Assembly: GCA_026874595.1 (NCBI GenBank)
Contig: CM049313.1
Location: 27,772,008-27,836,007 of the forward strand
Direction: 5' to 3'
Source: Sipunculus nudus
Taxonomy: Eukaryota; Annelida; Sipuncula; Golfingiida; Sipunculidae
Length of the DNA stretch: 64,000 bases
The notes under the pieces were generated by a model, which was given only the letters and a program-made list of their open reading frames with translations, had not been told where the DNA came from and searched no databases. A program made the position numbers and the translations under genes. This document shows, in pieces, positions 52,073 through 64,000 of the stretch. Position 1 is the first letter of the stretch. Each line of letters opens with the position of its first letter.

Positions 52073-55000
52073 ATGACCGCTTCATTTGGTCTCAAAAATA
52101 GGAAAAACATGCGCGACCAGTCTGCAGGAACTGATGAAAAACTCCATGATCAATATGCATGCAAAGAATCAAGGCGACCAAGGGATCAGTTATTCAGATA
52201 TTGGAGCTTTTGTATCAAATCATCAATTATTCTGAGGGCGTCTTACGAGCCCTTTAGCTCCGAGGATATAGGTAACACAGACTTTAATTTCAGGTTTCCA
52301 AGGTGATTTCCCTAGGACCTACCTGGGGGTACAGTTAAAAGATTCTAGTTCTAATGGTTACGATTTGTGCCCTGTTAACAGATGAACGCTTCATTTGGTC
52401 TCAAAAATAGGAAAAACATGCGCGACCAGTCTGCAGGAACTGATGAAACACTCCATGATCAATATGCATGCAAAGAATCAAGGCGACCAAGGCATCAGTT
52501 ATTCAGATACTGGAGCTTTTGTATCAAATCATCAATTATTCTGGGGGCTTCTTATGAGCTCCATAGCTCCGAGGATATAGGTAACACAGACTTTAGTTTC
52601 AGGTTTCCAAGGTGATTTCCCTAGGACCTCCCTGGGTGTACAGTGAAAAGATTCTAGGTCTAATGGTTACGATTTGTGCCCTGTTAACAGATGACCGCTT
52701 CATTTGGTCTCAAAAATAGGAAAAACATGCGCGACCATTCTGCAGGAACTGATGAAACACTCCATGATCAATATGCATGCAAAGGATCAAGGCGACCAAG
52801 GCATCAGTTATTCAGATACTGGAGCTTTTGTATCAAATCATCAATTATTCTGGGGGCTTCTTATGAGCTCCATAGCTCCGAGGATATAGGTAACACAGAC
52901 TTTAGTTTCAGGTTTCCAAGGTGATTTCCCTAGGACCTCCCTGGGTGTACAGTGAAAAGATTCTAGGTCTAATGGTTACGATTTGTGCCCTGTTAACAGA
53001 TGACCGCTTCATTTGGTCTCAAAAATAGGAAAAACATGCGCGACCATTCTGCAGGAACTGATGAAACACTCCATGATCAATATGCATGCAAAGAATCAAG
53101 GCGACCAAGGCATCAGTTATTCAGATACTGGAGCTTTTGTATCAAATCATCAATTATTCTGGGGGCTTCTTATGAGCTCAATAGCTCCGAGGATATAGGT
53201 AACACAGACTCTAATTTCAGGTTTCCAAGGTGATTTCCCTAGGACCTCCCTGGGTGTACAGTTAAAAGATTCTAGGACTAATGGTTACGATTTGTGCCCT
53301 GTTAACAGATGACCGCTTCATTTGGTCTCAAAAATAGGAAAAACATGCGCGACCAGTCTGCAGGAACTGATGAAAAACTCCATGATCAATATGCATGCAA
53401 AGAATCAAGGCGACCAAGGGATCAGTTATTCAGATATTGGAGCTTTTGTATCAAATCATCAATTATTCTGAGGGCGTCTTACGAGCCCTTTAGCTCCGAG
53501 GATATAGGTAACACAGACTTTAATTTCAGGTTTCCAAGGTGATTTCCCTAGGACCTACCTGGGGGTACAGTTAAAAGATTCTAGTTCTAATGGTTACGAT
53601 TTGTGCCCTGTTAACAGATGAACGCTTCATTTGGTCTCAAAAATAGGAAAAACATGCGCGACCAGTCTGCAGGAACTGATGAAACACTCCATGATCAATA
53701 TGCATGCAAAGAATCAAGGCGACCAAGGCATCAGTTATTCCGATACTGGAGCTTTTGTATCAAATCATCAATTATTCTGGGGGCTTCTTATGAGCTCCAT
53801 AGCTCCGAGGATATAGGTAACACAGACTTTAGTTTCAGGTTTCCAAGGTGATTTCCCTAGGACCTCCCTGGGTGTACAGTGAAAAGATTCTAGGTCTAAT
53901 GGTTACGATTTGTGCCCTGTTAACAGATGACCGCTTCATTTGGTCTCAAAAATAGGAAAAACATGCGCGACCATTCTGCAGGAACTGATGAAACACTCCA
54001 TGATCAATATGCATGCAAAGAATCAAGGTGACCAAGGCATCAGTTATTCAGATACTGGAGCTTTTGTATCAAATCATCAATTATTCTGGGGGCTTCTTAT
54101 GAACTCCATAGCTCCGAGGATATAGGTAACACAGACTCTAATTTCAGGGTTCCAAGGTGATTTCCCTAGGACCTCCCTGGGTGTACAGTTAAAAGATTCT
54201 AGGTCTAATGGTTACGATTTGTGCCCTGTTAACAGAAGACCGCTTCATTTGGTCTCAAAAATAGGAAAAACATGCGCGACCAGTCTGCAGGAACTGATGA
54301 AACACTCCATGATCAATATGCAAGCAAAGAAACAAGGCGACCAAGGGATCAGTTATTCAGATCCTGGAGCTTTTGTATCAAATCATCAATTATTCTGGGG
54401 GCTTCTTATGAGCTCCATAGCTCCGAGGATATAGGTAACACAGACTCTAATTTCAGGTTTCCAAGGTGATTTCCCTAGGACCTCCCTGGGTGTACAGTTA
54501 AGAGGTTCTAGGTCTAATGGTTACGATTTGTGCCCTGTTAACAGATGACCGCTTCATTTGGTCTCAAAAATAGGAAAAACATGCGCGACCAGTCTGCAGG
54601 AACTGATGAAACACTCCATGATCAATATGCATGCAAAGAAACAAGGCGACCAAGGCATCAGTTATTCAGATACTGGAGCTTTTGTATCAAATCATCAATT
54701 ATTCTGGGGGCTTCTTATGAGCTCCATAGCTCCGAGGATATAGGTAACACAGACTTTAGTTTCAGGTTTCCAAGGTGATTTCCCTAGGACCTCCCTGGGT
54801 GTACAGTGAAAAGATTCTAGGTCTAATGGTTACGATTTGTGCCCTGTTAACAGATGACCGCTTCATTTGGTCTCAAAAATAGGAAAAACATGCGCGACCA
54901 TTCTGCAGGAACTGATGAAACACTCCATGATCAATATGCATGCAAAGAATCAAGGTGACCAAGGCATCAGTTATTCAGATACTGGAGCTTTTGTATCAAA

Positions 55001-55400
55001 TCATCAATTATTCTGGGGGCTTCTTATGAACTCCATAGCTCCGAGGATATAGGTAACACAGACTCTAATTTCAGGGTTCCAAGGTGATTTCCCTAGGACC
55101 TCCCTGGGTGTACAGTTAAAAGATTCTAGGTCTAATGGTTACGATTTGTGCCCTGTTAACAGAAGACCGCTTCATTTGGTCTCAAAAATAGGAAAAACAT
55201 GCGCGACCAGTCTGCAGGAACTGATGAAACACTCCATGATCAATATGCAAGCAAAGAAACAAGGCGACCAAGGGATCAGTTATTCAGATCCTGGAGCTTT
55301 TGTATCAAATCATCAATTATTCTGGGGGCTTCTTATGAGCTCCATAGCTCCGAGGATATAGGTAACACAGACTCTAATTTCAGGTTTCCAAGGTGATTTC
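52073..55400 (+). repeat. Locally reshuffled block with 4-, 3- and 1-monomer duplications
   Basis: The pair of monomers at 52073 and 52382 is repeated at 53309 and 53618 (1,236 bp apart). The GACCATTCTGCAGG monomer is duplicated in direct succession (52691 and 53000). A three-monomer series carrying AGATCCTGG is repeated at 54219 and 55146 (927 bp apart). All steps are multiples of 309 bp, as unequal exchange in register would produce. Confidence 0.7.
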
Positions 55401-58400
55401 CCTAGGACCTCCCTGGGTGTACAGTTAAGAGGTTCTAGGTCTAATGGTTACGATTTGTGCCCTGTTAACAGATGACCGCTTCATTTGGTCTCAAAAATAG
55501 GAAAAACATGCGCGACCAGTCTGCAGGAACTGATGAAACACTCCATGATCAATATGCATGCAAAGAAACAAGGCGACCAAGGCATCAGTTATTCAGATAC
55601 TGGAGCTTTTGTATCAAATCATCAATTATTCTGGGGGCTTCTTATGAACTCCATAGCTCCGAGGATATAAGTAACACAGACTCTAATTTCAGGGTTCCAA
55701 GGTGATTTCCCTAGGACCTCCCTGGGTGTACAGTTAAAAGATTCTAGGTCTAATGGTTACGATTTGTGCCCTGTTAACAGAAGACCGCTTCATTTGGTCT
55801 CAAAAATAGGAAAAACATGCGCGACCAGTCTGCAGGAACTGATGAAACACTCCATGATCAATATGCATGCAAAGAAACAAGGCGACCAAGGCATCAGTTA
55901 TTCAGATACTGGAGCTTTTGTATCAAATCATCAATTATTCTGGGGGCTTCTTATGAGCTCAATAGCTCCGAGGATATAGGTAACACAGACTCTAATTTCA
56001 GGTTTCCAAGGTGATTTCCCTAGGACCTCCCTGGGTGTACAGTTAAAAGATTCTAGGACTAATGGTTACGATTTGTGCCCTGTTAACAGATGACCGCTTC
56101 ATTTGGTCTCAAAAATAGGAAAAACATGCGCGACCAGTCTGCAGGAACTGATGAAAAACTCCATGATCAATATGCATGCAAAGAATCAAGGCGACCAAGG
56201 CATCAGTTATTCAGATACTGGAGCTTTTGTATCAAATCATCAATTATTCTGAGGGCGTCTTAGAGCCCTTTAGCTCCGAGGATATAGGTAACACAGACTT
56301 TAATTTCAGGTTTCCAAGGTGATTTCCCTAGGACCTACCTGGGGGTACAGTTAAAAGATTCTAGGTCTAATGGTTACGATTTGTGCCCTGTTAACAGATG
56401 AACGCTTCATTTGGTCTCAAAAATAGGAAAAACATGCGCGACCAGTCTGCAGGAACTGATGAAATACTCCATGATCAATATGCATGCAAAGAATCAAGGC
56501 GACCAAGGCATCAGTTTTTCAGATACTGGAGCTTTTGTATCAAATCATCAATTATTCTGGGGGCTTCTTATGAGCTCCATAGCTCCGAGGATATAGGTAA
56601 CACAGACTTTAATTTCAGGTTTCCAAGGTGATTTCCCTAGGACCTCCCTGGGTGTACAGTTAAAAGATTCTAGGTCTAATGGTTACGATTTGTGCCCTGT
56701 TAACAGATGACCGCTTCATTTGGTCTCAAAAATAGGAAAAACATGCGCGACCAGTCTGCAGGAACTGATGAAACACTCCATGATCAATATGCATGCAAAG
56801 AATCAAGGTGACCAAGGCATCAGTTATTCAGATACTGGAGCTTTTGTATCAAATCATCAATTATTCTGGGGGCTTCTTATGAACTCCATAGCTCCGAGGA
56901 TATAAGTAACACAGACTCTAATTTCAGGGTTCCAAGGTGATTTCCCTAGGACCTCCCTGGGTGTACAGTTAAAAGATTCTAGGTCTAATGGTTACGATTT
57001 GTGCCCTGTTAACAGAAGACCGCTTCATTTGGTCTCAAAAATAGGAAAAACATGCGCGACCAGTCTGCAGGAACTGATGAAACACTCCATGATCAATATG
57101 CATGCAAAGAAACAAGGCGACCAAGGCATCAGTTATTCAGATACTGGAGCTTTTGTATCAAATCATCAATTATTCTGGGGGCTTCTTATGAGCTCAATAG
57201 CTCCGAGGATATAGGTAACACAGACTCTAATTTCAGGTTTCCAAGGTGATTTCCCTAGGACCTCCCTGGGTGTACAGTTAAAAGATTCTAGGACTAATGG
57301 TTACGATTTGTGCCCTGTTAACAGATGACCGCTTCATTTGGTCTCAAAAATAGGAAAAACATGCGCGACCAGTCTGGAGGAACTGATGAAAAACTCCATG
57401 ATCAATATGCATGCAAAGAATCAAGGCGACCAAGGCATCAGTTATTCAGATACTGGAGCTTTTGTATCAAATCATCAATTATTCTGAGGGCGTCTTAGAG
57501 CCCTTTAGCTCCGAGGATATAGGTAACACAGACTTTAATTTCAGGTTTCCAAGGTGATTTCCCTAGGACCTACCTGGGGGTACAGTTAAAAGATTCTAGG
57601 TCTAATGGTTACGATTTGTGCCCTGTTAACAGATGAACGCTTCATTTGGTCTCAAAAATAGGAAAAACATGCGCGACCAGTCTGCAGGAACTGATGAAAT
57701 ACTCCATGATCAATATGCATGCAAAGAATCAAGGCGACCAAGGCATCAGTTATTCAGATACTGGAGCTTTTGTATCAAATCATCAATTATTCTGGGGGCT
57801 TCTTATGAGCTCCATAGCTCCGAGGATATAGGTAACACAGACTTTAATTTCAGGTTTCCAAGGTGATTTCCCTAGGACCTCCCTGGGTGTACAGTTAAAA
57901 GATTCTAGGTCTAATGGTTACGATTTGTGCCCTGTTAACAGATGACCGCTTCATTTGGTCTCATAAATAGGAAAAACATGCGCGACCAGTCTGCAGGAAC
58001 TGATGAAACACTCCATGATCAATATGCATGCAAAGAATCAAGGTGACCAAGGCATCAGTTATTCAGATACTGGAGCTTTTGTATCAAATCATAAATTATT
58101 CTGGGGGCTTCTTATGAGCTCCATAGCTCCAAGGTTATAGGTAACACAGACTCGAATTTCAGGTTTCCAAGGTGATTTCCCTAGGACCTCCCTGGGTGTA
58201 CAGTTAAGAGGTTCTAGGTCTAATGGTTACGATTTGTGCCCTGTTAACAGATGACCGCTTCATTTGGTCTCAAAAATAGGAAAAACATGCGCGACCAGTC
58301 TGCAGGAACTGATGAAACACTCCATGATCAATATGCATGCAAAGGATCAAGGCGACCAAGGCATCAGTTATTCAGATACTGGAGCTTTTGTATCAAATCA

Positions 58401-61400
58401 TCAATTATTCTGGGGGCTTCTTATGAGCTCCATAGCTCCGAGGATATAGGTAACACAGACTCTAATTTCAGGTTTCCAAGGTGATTTCTCTAGGAACTCC
58501 CTGGGTGTACAGTTAAAAGATTCTAGGACTAATGGTTACGATTTGTGCCCTGTTAACAGATGACCGCTTTATTTGGTCTCAAAAATAGGAAAAACATGCG
58601 CGACCAGTCGGCAGGAACTGATGAAACACTCCATGATCAATATGCATGCAAAGGATCAAGGCGACCAAGGCATCAGTTATTCAGATACTGGAGCTTTTGT
58701 ATCAAATCATCAATTATTCTGGGGGCTTCTTATGAACTGACATAGCTCCGAGGATATAGGTAACACAGACTCTAATTTCAGGGTTCCAAGGTGATTTCCC
58801 TAGGACCTCCCTGGGTGTACAGTTAAAAGATTCTAGGTCTAATGGTTACAATTTGTGCCCTGTTAACAGAAGACCGCTTCATTTGGTCTCAAAAATAGGA
58901 AAAACATGCGCGACCAGTCTGCAGGAACTGATGAAACACTCCATGATCAATATGCATGCAAAGAAACAAGGCGACCAAGGCATCAGTTATTCAGATACTG
59001 GAGCTTTTGTATCAAATCATCAATTATTCTGGGGGCTTCTTATGAGCTCAATAGCTCCGAGGATATAGGTAACACAGACTCTAATTTCAGGTTTCCAAGG
59101 TGATTTCCCTAGGACCTCCCTGGGTGTACAGTTAAATGATTCTAGGACTAATGGTTACGATTTGTGCCCTGTTAACAGATGACCGCTTCATTTGGTCTCA
59201 AAAATAGGAAAAACATGCGCGACCAGTCTGCAGGAACTGATGAAAAACTCCATGATCAATATGCATGCAAAGAATCAAGGCGACCAAGGGATCAGTTATT
59301 CAGATATTGGAGCTTTTGTATCAAATCATCAATTATTCTGAGGGCGTCTTACGAGCCCTTTAGCTCCGAGGATATAGGTAACACAGACTTTAATTTCAGG
59401 TTTCCAAGGTGATTTCCCTAGGACCTACCTGGGGGTACAGTTAAAAGATTCTAGTTCTAATGGTTACGATTTGTGCCCTGTTAACAGATGAACGCTTCAT
59501 TTGGTCTCAAAAATAGGAAAAACATGCGCGACCAGTCTGCAGGAACTGATGAAACACTCCATGATCAATATGCATGCAAAGAATCAAGGCGACCAAGGCA
59601 TCAGTTATTCAGATACTGGAGCTTTTGTATCAAATCATCAATTATTCTGGGGGCTTCTTATGAGCTCCATAGCTCCGAGGATATAGGTAACACAGACTTT
59701 AGTTTCAGGTTTCCAAGGTGATTTCCCTAGGACCTCCCTGGGTGTACAGTGAAAAGATTCTAGGTCTAATGGTTACGATTTGTGCCCTGTTAACAGATGA
59801 CCGCTTCATTTGGTCTCAAAAATAGGAAAAACATGCGCGACCATTCTGCAGGAACTGATGAAACACTCCATGATCAATATGCATGCAAAGAATCAAGGTG
59901 ACCAAGGCATCAGTTATTCAGATACTGGAGCTTTTGTATCAAATCATCAATTATTCTGGGGGCTTCTTATGAACTCCATAGCTCCGAGGATATAGGTAAC
60001 ACAGACTCTAATTTCAGGGTTCCAAGGTGATTTCCCTAGGACCTCCCTGGGTGTACAGTTAAAAGATTCTAGGTCTAATGGTTACGATTTGTGCCCTGTT
60101 AACAGAAGACCGCTTCATTTGGTCTCAAAAATAGGAAAAACATGCGCGACCAGTCTGCAGGAACTGATGAAACACTCCATGATCAATATGCAAGCAAAGA
60201 AACAAGGCGACCAAGGGATCAGTTATTCAGATACTGGAGCTTTTGTATCAAATCATCAATTATTCTGGGGGCTTCTTATGAGCTCCATAGCTCCGAGGAT
60301 ATAGGTAACACAGACTCTAATTTCAGGTTTCCAAGGTGATTTCCCTAGGACCTCCCTGGGTGTACAGTTAAGAGGTTCTAGGTCTAATGGTTACGATTTG
60401 TGCCCTGTTAACAGATGACCGCTTCATTTGGTCTCAAAAATAGGAAAAACATGCGCGACCAGTCTGCAGGAACTGATGAAACACTCCATGATCAATATGC
60501 ATGCAAAGAAACAAGGCGACCAAGGCATCAGTTATTCAGATACTGGAGCTTTTGTATCAAATCATCAATTATTCTGGGGGCTTCTTATGAACTCCATAGC
60601 TCCGAGGATATAAGTAACACAGACTCTAATTTCAGGGTTCCAAGGTGATTTCCCTAGGACCTCCCTGGGTGTACAGTTAAAAGATTCTAGGTCTAATGGT
60701 TACGATTTGTGCCCTGTTAACAGAAGACCGCTTCATTTGGTCTCAAAAATAGGAAAAACATGCGCGACCAGTCTGCAGGAACTGATGAAACACTCCATGA
60801 TCAATATGCATGCAAAGAAACAAGGCGACCAAGGCATCAGTTATTCAGATACTGGAGCTTTTGTATCAAATCATCAATTATTCTGGGGGCTTCTTATGAG
60901 CTCAATAGCTCCGAGGATATAGGTAACACAGACTCTAATTTCAGGTTTCCAAGGTGATTTCCCTAGGACCTCCCTGGGTGTACAGTTAAAAGATTCTAGG
61001 ACTAATGGTTACGATTTGTGCCCTTTTAACAGATGACCGCTTCATTTGGTCTCAAAAATAGGAAAAACATGCGCGACCAGTCTGCAGGAACTGATGAAAA
61101 ACTCCATGATCAATATGCATGCAAAGAATCAAGGCGACCAAGGCATCAGTTATTCAGATACTGGAGCTTTTGTATCAAATCATCAATTATTCTGAGGGCG
61201 TCTTAGAGCCCTTTAGCTCCGAGGATATAGGTAACACAGACTTTAATTTCAGGTTTCCAAGGTGATTTCCCTAGGACCTACCTGGGGGTACAGTTAAAAG
61301 ATTCTAGGTCTAATGGTTACGATTTGTGCCCTGTTAACAGATGAACGCTTCATTTGGTCTCAAAAATAGGAAAAACATGCGCGACTAGTCTGCAGGAACT

Positions 61401-64000
61401 GATGAAATACTCCATGATCAATATGCATGCAAAGAATCAAGGCGACCAAGGCATCAGTTATTCAGATACTGGAGCTTTTGTATCAAATCATCAATTATTC
61501 TGGGGGCTTCTTATGAGCTCCATAGCTCCGAGGATATAGGTAACACAGACTTTAATTTCAGGTTTCCAAGGTGATTTCCCTAGGACCTCCCTGGGTGTAC
61601 AGTTAAAAGATTCTAGGTCTAATGGTTACGATTTGTGCCCTGTTAACAGATGACCGCTTCATTTGGTCTCAAAAATAGGAAAAACATGCGCGACCAGTCT
61701 GCAGGAACTGATGAAACACTCCATGATCAATATGCATGCAAAGAATCAAGGTGACCAAGGCATCAGTTATTCAGATACTGGAGCTTTTGTATCAAATCAT
61801 AAATTATTCTGGGGGCTTCTTATGAGGTCCATAGCTCCAAGGTTATAGGTAACACAGACTCGAATTTCAGGTTTCCAAGGTGATTTCCCTAGGACCTCCC
61901 TGGGTGTACAGTTAAGAGGTTCTAGGTCTAATGGTTACGATTTGTGCCCTGTTAACAGATGACCGCTTCATTTGGTCTCAAAAATAGGAAAAACATGCGC
62001 GACCAGTCTGCAGGAACTGATGAAACACTCCATGATCAATATGCATGCAAAGGATCAAGGCGACCAAGGCATCAGTTATTCAGATACTGGAGCTTTTGTA
62101 TCAAATCATCAATTATTCTGGGGGCTTCTTATGAACTCCATAGCTCCGAGGATATAGGTAACACAGACTCTAATTTCAGGGTTCCAAGGTGATTTCCCTA
62201 GGACCTCCCTGGGTGTACAGTTAAAAGATTCTAGGTCTAATGGTTACGATTTGTGCCCTGTTAACAGAAGACCGCTTCATTTGGTCTCAAAAATAGGGAA
62301 AACATGCGCGACCAGTCTGCAGGAACTGATGAAACACTCCATGATCAATATGCATGCACAGAAACAAGGCGACCAAGGCATCAGTTATTCAGATACTGGA
62401 GCTTTTGTATCAAATCATCAATTATTCTGGGGGCTTCTTATGAGCTCAATAGCTCCGAGGATATAGGTAACACAGACTCTAATTTCAGGTTTCCAAGGTG
62501 ATTTCCCTAGGACCTCCCTGGGTGTACAGTTAAAAGATTCTAGGACTAATGGTTACGATTTGTGCCCTGTTAACAGATGACCGCTTCATTTGGTCTCAAA
62601 AATAGGAAAAACATGCGCGACCAGTCTGCAGGAATTGATGAAAAACTCCATGATCAATATGCATGCAAAGAATCAAGGCGACCAAGGGATCAGTTATTCA
62701 GATATTGGAGCTTTTGTATCAAATCATCAATTATTCTGAGGGCGTCTTACGAGCCCTTTAGCTCCGAGGATATAGGTAACACAGACTATAATTTCAGATT
62801 TCCAAGGTGATTTCCCTAGGACCTACCTGGGGGTACAGTTAAAAGATTCTAGTTCTAATGGTTACGATTTGTGCCCTGTTAACAGATGAACGCTTCATTT
62901 GGTCTCAAAAATAGGAAAAACATGCGCGACCAGTCTGCAGGAACTGATGAAACACTCCATGATCAATATGCATGCAAAGAATCAAGGCGACCAAGGCATC
63001 AGTTATTCAGATACTGGAGCTTTTGTATCAAATCATCAATTATTCTGGGGGCTTCTTATGAGCTCCTTAGCTCCGAGGATATAGGTAACACAGACTTTAG
63101 TTTCAGGTTTCCAAGGTGATTTCCCTAGGACCTCCCTGGGTGTACAGTTAAAAGATTCTAGGTCTAATGGTTACGATTTGTGCCCTGTTAACAGATGACC
63201 GCTTCATTTGGTCTCAAAAATAGGAAAAACATGCGCGACCAGTCTGCAGGAACTGATGAAACACTCCATTATCAATATGCATGCAAAGAATCAAGGTGAC
63301 CAAGGCATCAGTTATTCAGATACTGGAGCTTTTGTATCAAATCATCAATTATTCTGGGGGCTTCTTATGAGCTCCATAGCTCCGAGTTTATAGGTAACAC
63401 AGACTCGAATTTCAGGTTTCCAAGGTGATTTCCCTAGGACCTCCCTGGGTGTACAGTTAAAAGATTCTAGGTCTAATGGTTACGATTTGTGCCCTGTTAA
63501 CAGATGACCGCTTCATTTGGTCTCAAAAATAGGAAAAACATGCGCGACCAGTCTGCAGGAACTGATGAAACACTCCATGATCAATATGCAAGCAAAGAAA
63601 CAAGGCGACCAAGGCATCAGTTATTCAGATACTGGAGCTTTTGTATCAAATCATCAATTATTCTGGGGGCTTCTTATGAGCTCCATAGCTCCGAGGATAT
63701 AGGTAACACAGACTCTAATTTCAGGTTTACAAGGTGATTTCCCTAGGACCTCCCTGGGTGTACAGTTAAGAGGTTCTAGGTCTAATGGTTACGATTTGTG
63801 CCCTGTTAACAGATGACCGCTTCATTTGGTCTCAAAAATAGGAAAAACATGCGCGACCAGTCTGCAGGAACTGATGAAACACTCCATGATCAATATGCAT
63901 GCAAAGAAACAAGGCGACCAAGGCATTAGTTATTCAGATACTGGAGCTTTTGTATCAAATCATCAATTATTCTGGGGGCTTCTTATGAGCTCAATAGCTC

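Larger units (their letters stand above)
3725..64000 (+). mobile_element. Element B: second pearl/mini-Helentron-like element with an expanded core (right end outside window)
   Basis: The left end is marked by GTGGCCCATGGGCC (3725-3738) followed by AGCTCAGCTGAATT, which I recall as a common 5' terminus of dispersed bivalve repeats. It is followed by degenerate partial units (about 3808-4190), a 340-bp ancestral-type monomer (4201-4541), and then the 309-bp array to the window edge. Element A has the same monomer in the same orientation and supplies the expected 3' end (microsatellite plus hairpin), which for element B must lie beyond 64000 if the element is intact. Treating the array as the expanded core of one element is an inference from this continuity. 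The exact 5' boundary and the target site are not resolved. Confidence 0.5.
4542..64000 (+). repeat. Satellite array of a 309-bp monomer, about 192 copies, continuing past the window
   Basis: Identical landmarks recur every 309 bp (308 in some copies) without interruption. A representative monomer is 12265-12573, with CTGCAG at 12270, TGATCA at 12295, ATGCAT at 12303, GAGCTC at 12395, CCTAGG at 12459 and GTTAAC at 12522. All copies are head-to-tail on the plus strand. Copies differ at a limited set of positions reused in combinations, for example AGATGACCGC/AGAAGACCGC, AAAGAATC/AAAGAAAC/AAAGGATC, CATCAATTA/CATAAATTA, GAGCTCC/GAGCTCA/GAACTCC and GATATAGG/GTTATAGG. Overlapping open frames of 61 to 77 codons in every unit are not genes: copies lose the start, carry frameshifting 1-bp deletions, and show no codon-position bias that I can see. 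Array length in the assembly may not equal genomic length. Confidence 0.97.

Noticed and set aside
4807-63737. Hundreds of overlapping 61-80-codon open frames, two per 309-bp unit, which could be read as a repeated small-protein family.
   Set aside because: They recur only because the monomer recurs. Start codons are lost in many units (AGAAGACCGC), 1-bp deletions break frames (for example near 6150, 7606, 16303 and 29387), changes fall without visible codon-position preference, and no splice, promoter or polyadenylation context repeats with them.
4542-64000. A CRISPR-like or integron-like array, because of the regular spacing.
   Set aside because: The whole 309-bp unit repeats, with no unique spacers, and the flanks are eukaryotic-type repeats. 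It is satellite DNA.
4542-64000. A Pol III internal promoter (box A/box B) or SINE origin for the monomer, prompted by GGTTACGATTTG.
   Set aside because: The match to the box B consensus is poor (it needs an inserted base), no box A lies at a suitable distance upstream, and no A-tail or SINE-type end is seen.
4542-64000. A CENP-B box in the monomer.
   Set aside because: I could find no TTCG....A..CGGG pattern on either strand of representative monomers.

Overview
This window holds eukaryotic, non-coding, repeat-dominated DNA with no convincing protein-coding gene. The likely source is a bivalve mollusc. Two sequence signatures resemble ends of a non-autonomous element family that, from memory, is common in bivalve genomes ('pearl' elements, later linked to miniature Helentrons). 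One is a GGCCCATGGGCC palindrome followed by AGCTCAGCTGA at 3727-3752. The other is an ACGG/ACAG microsatellite followed by a terminal hairpin and CTGAGCTAAAAA at 1348-1446. No database search was possible, so host and family are inferences.

Layout. (1) 1-1446 is the 3' part of one such element (element A). It has four diverged tandem core monomers of about 337-345 bp, then a 12-nt-period microsatellite, then a 13-bp-stem hairpin. (2) 1472-2755 looks like an LTR-type insertion. It starts TGT, ends ACA, and is flanked by the 5-bp direct repeat AATTC. It carries three clusters of heat-shock-element-like modules upstream of a TATA box (2000-2008) and two AATAAA signals. (3) 2756-3724 is A+T-rich single-copy DNA with an (AT)30/GATA microsatellite and no recognisable gene. 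(4) 3725-64000 is a second element of the same family and orientation (element B). Its left part holds degenerate units of about 152 bp, then a 340-bp ancestral-type monomer. From 4542 its core becomes a tandem array of a 309-bp monomer, about 192 copies, that runs off the right edge.

The 309-bp monomer is homologous along its length to the monomers of element A, but about 27-31 bp shorter because an A-rich linker has been lost. The last long linker and first short linker can be seen at 4487-4850. The array is not homogeneous. Diagnostic substitutions and 1-bp deletions recur in blocks, giving nested higher-order duplications: a 13-mer (4,017 bp) twice in tandem at 17782-25815, a 16-mer (4,942 bp) twice at 29523 to about 39350, a 6-mer (1,853 bp) near 6660-10366, and 4-mers (about 1,235 bp) in several places. 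Chimeric monomers mark recombination junctions.

The main message is that a long satellite array appears to have grown from the internal core repeat of a transposable element. An old low-copy relative sits 2 kb away, and the transitional monomers at the left edge are preserved. Each array monomer has short overlapping open frames of 61-77 codons. These are by-products of a stop-poor repeat, not genes.
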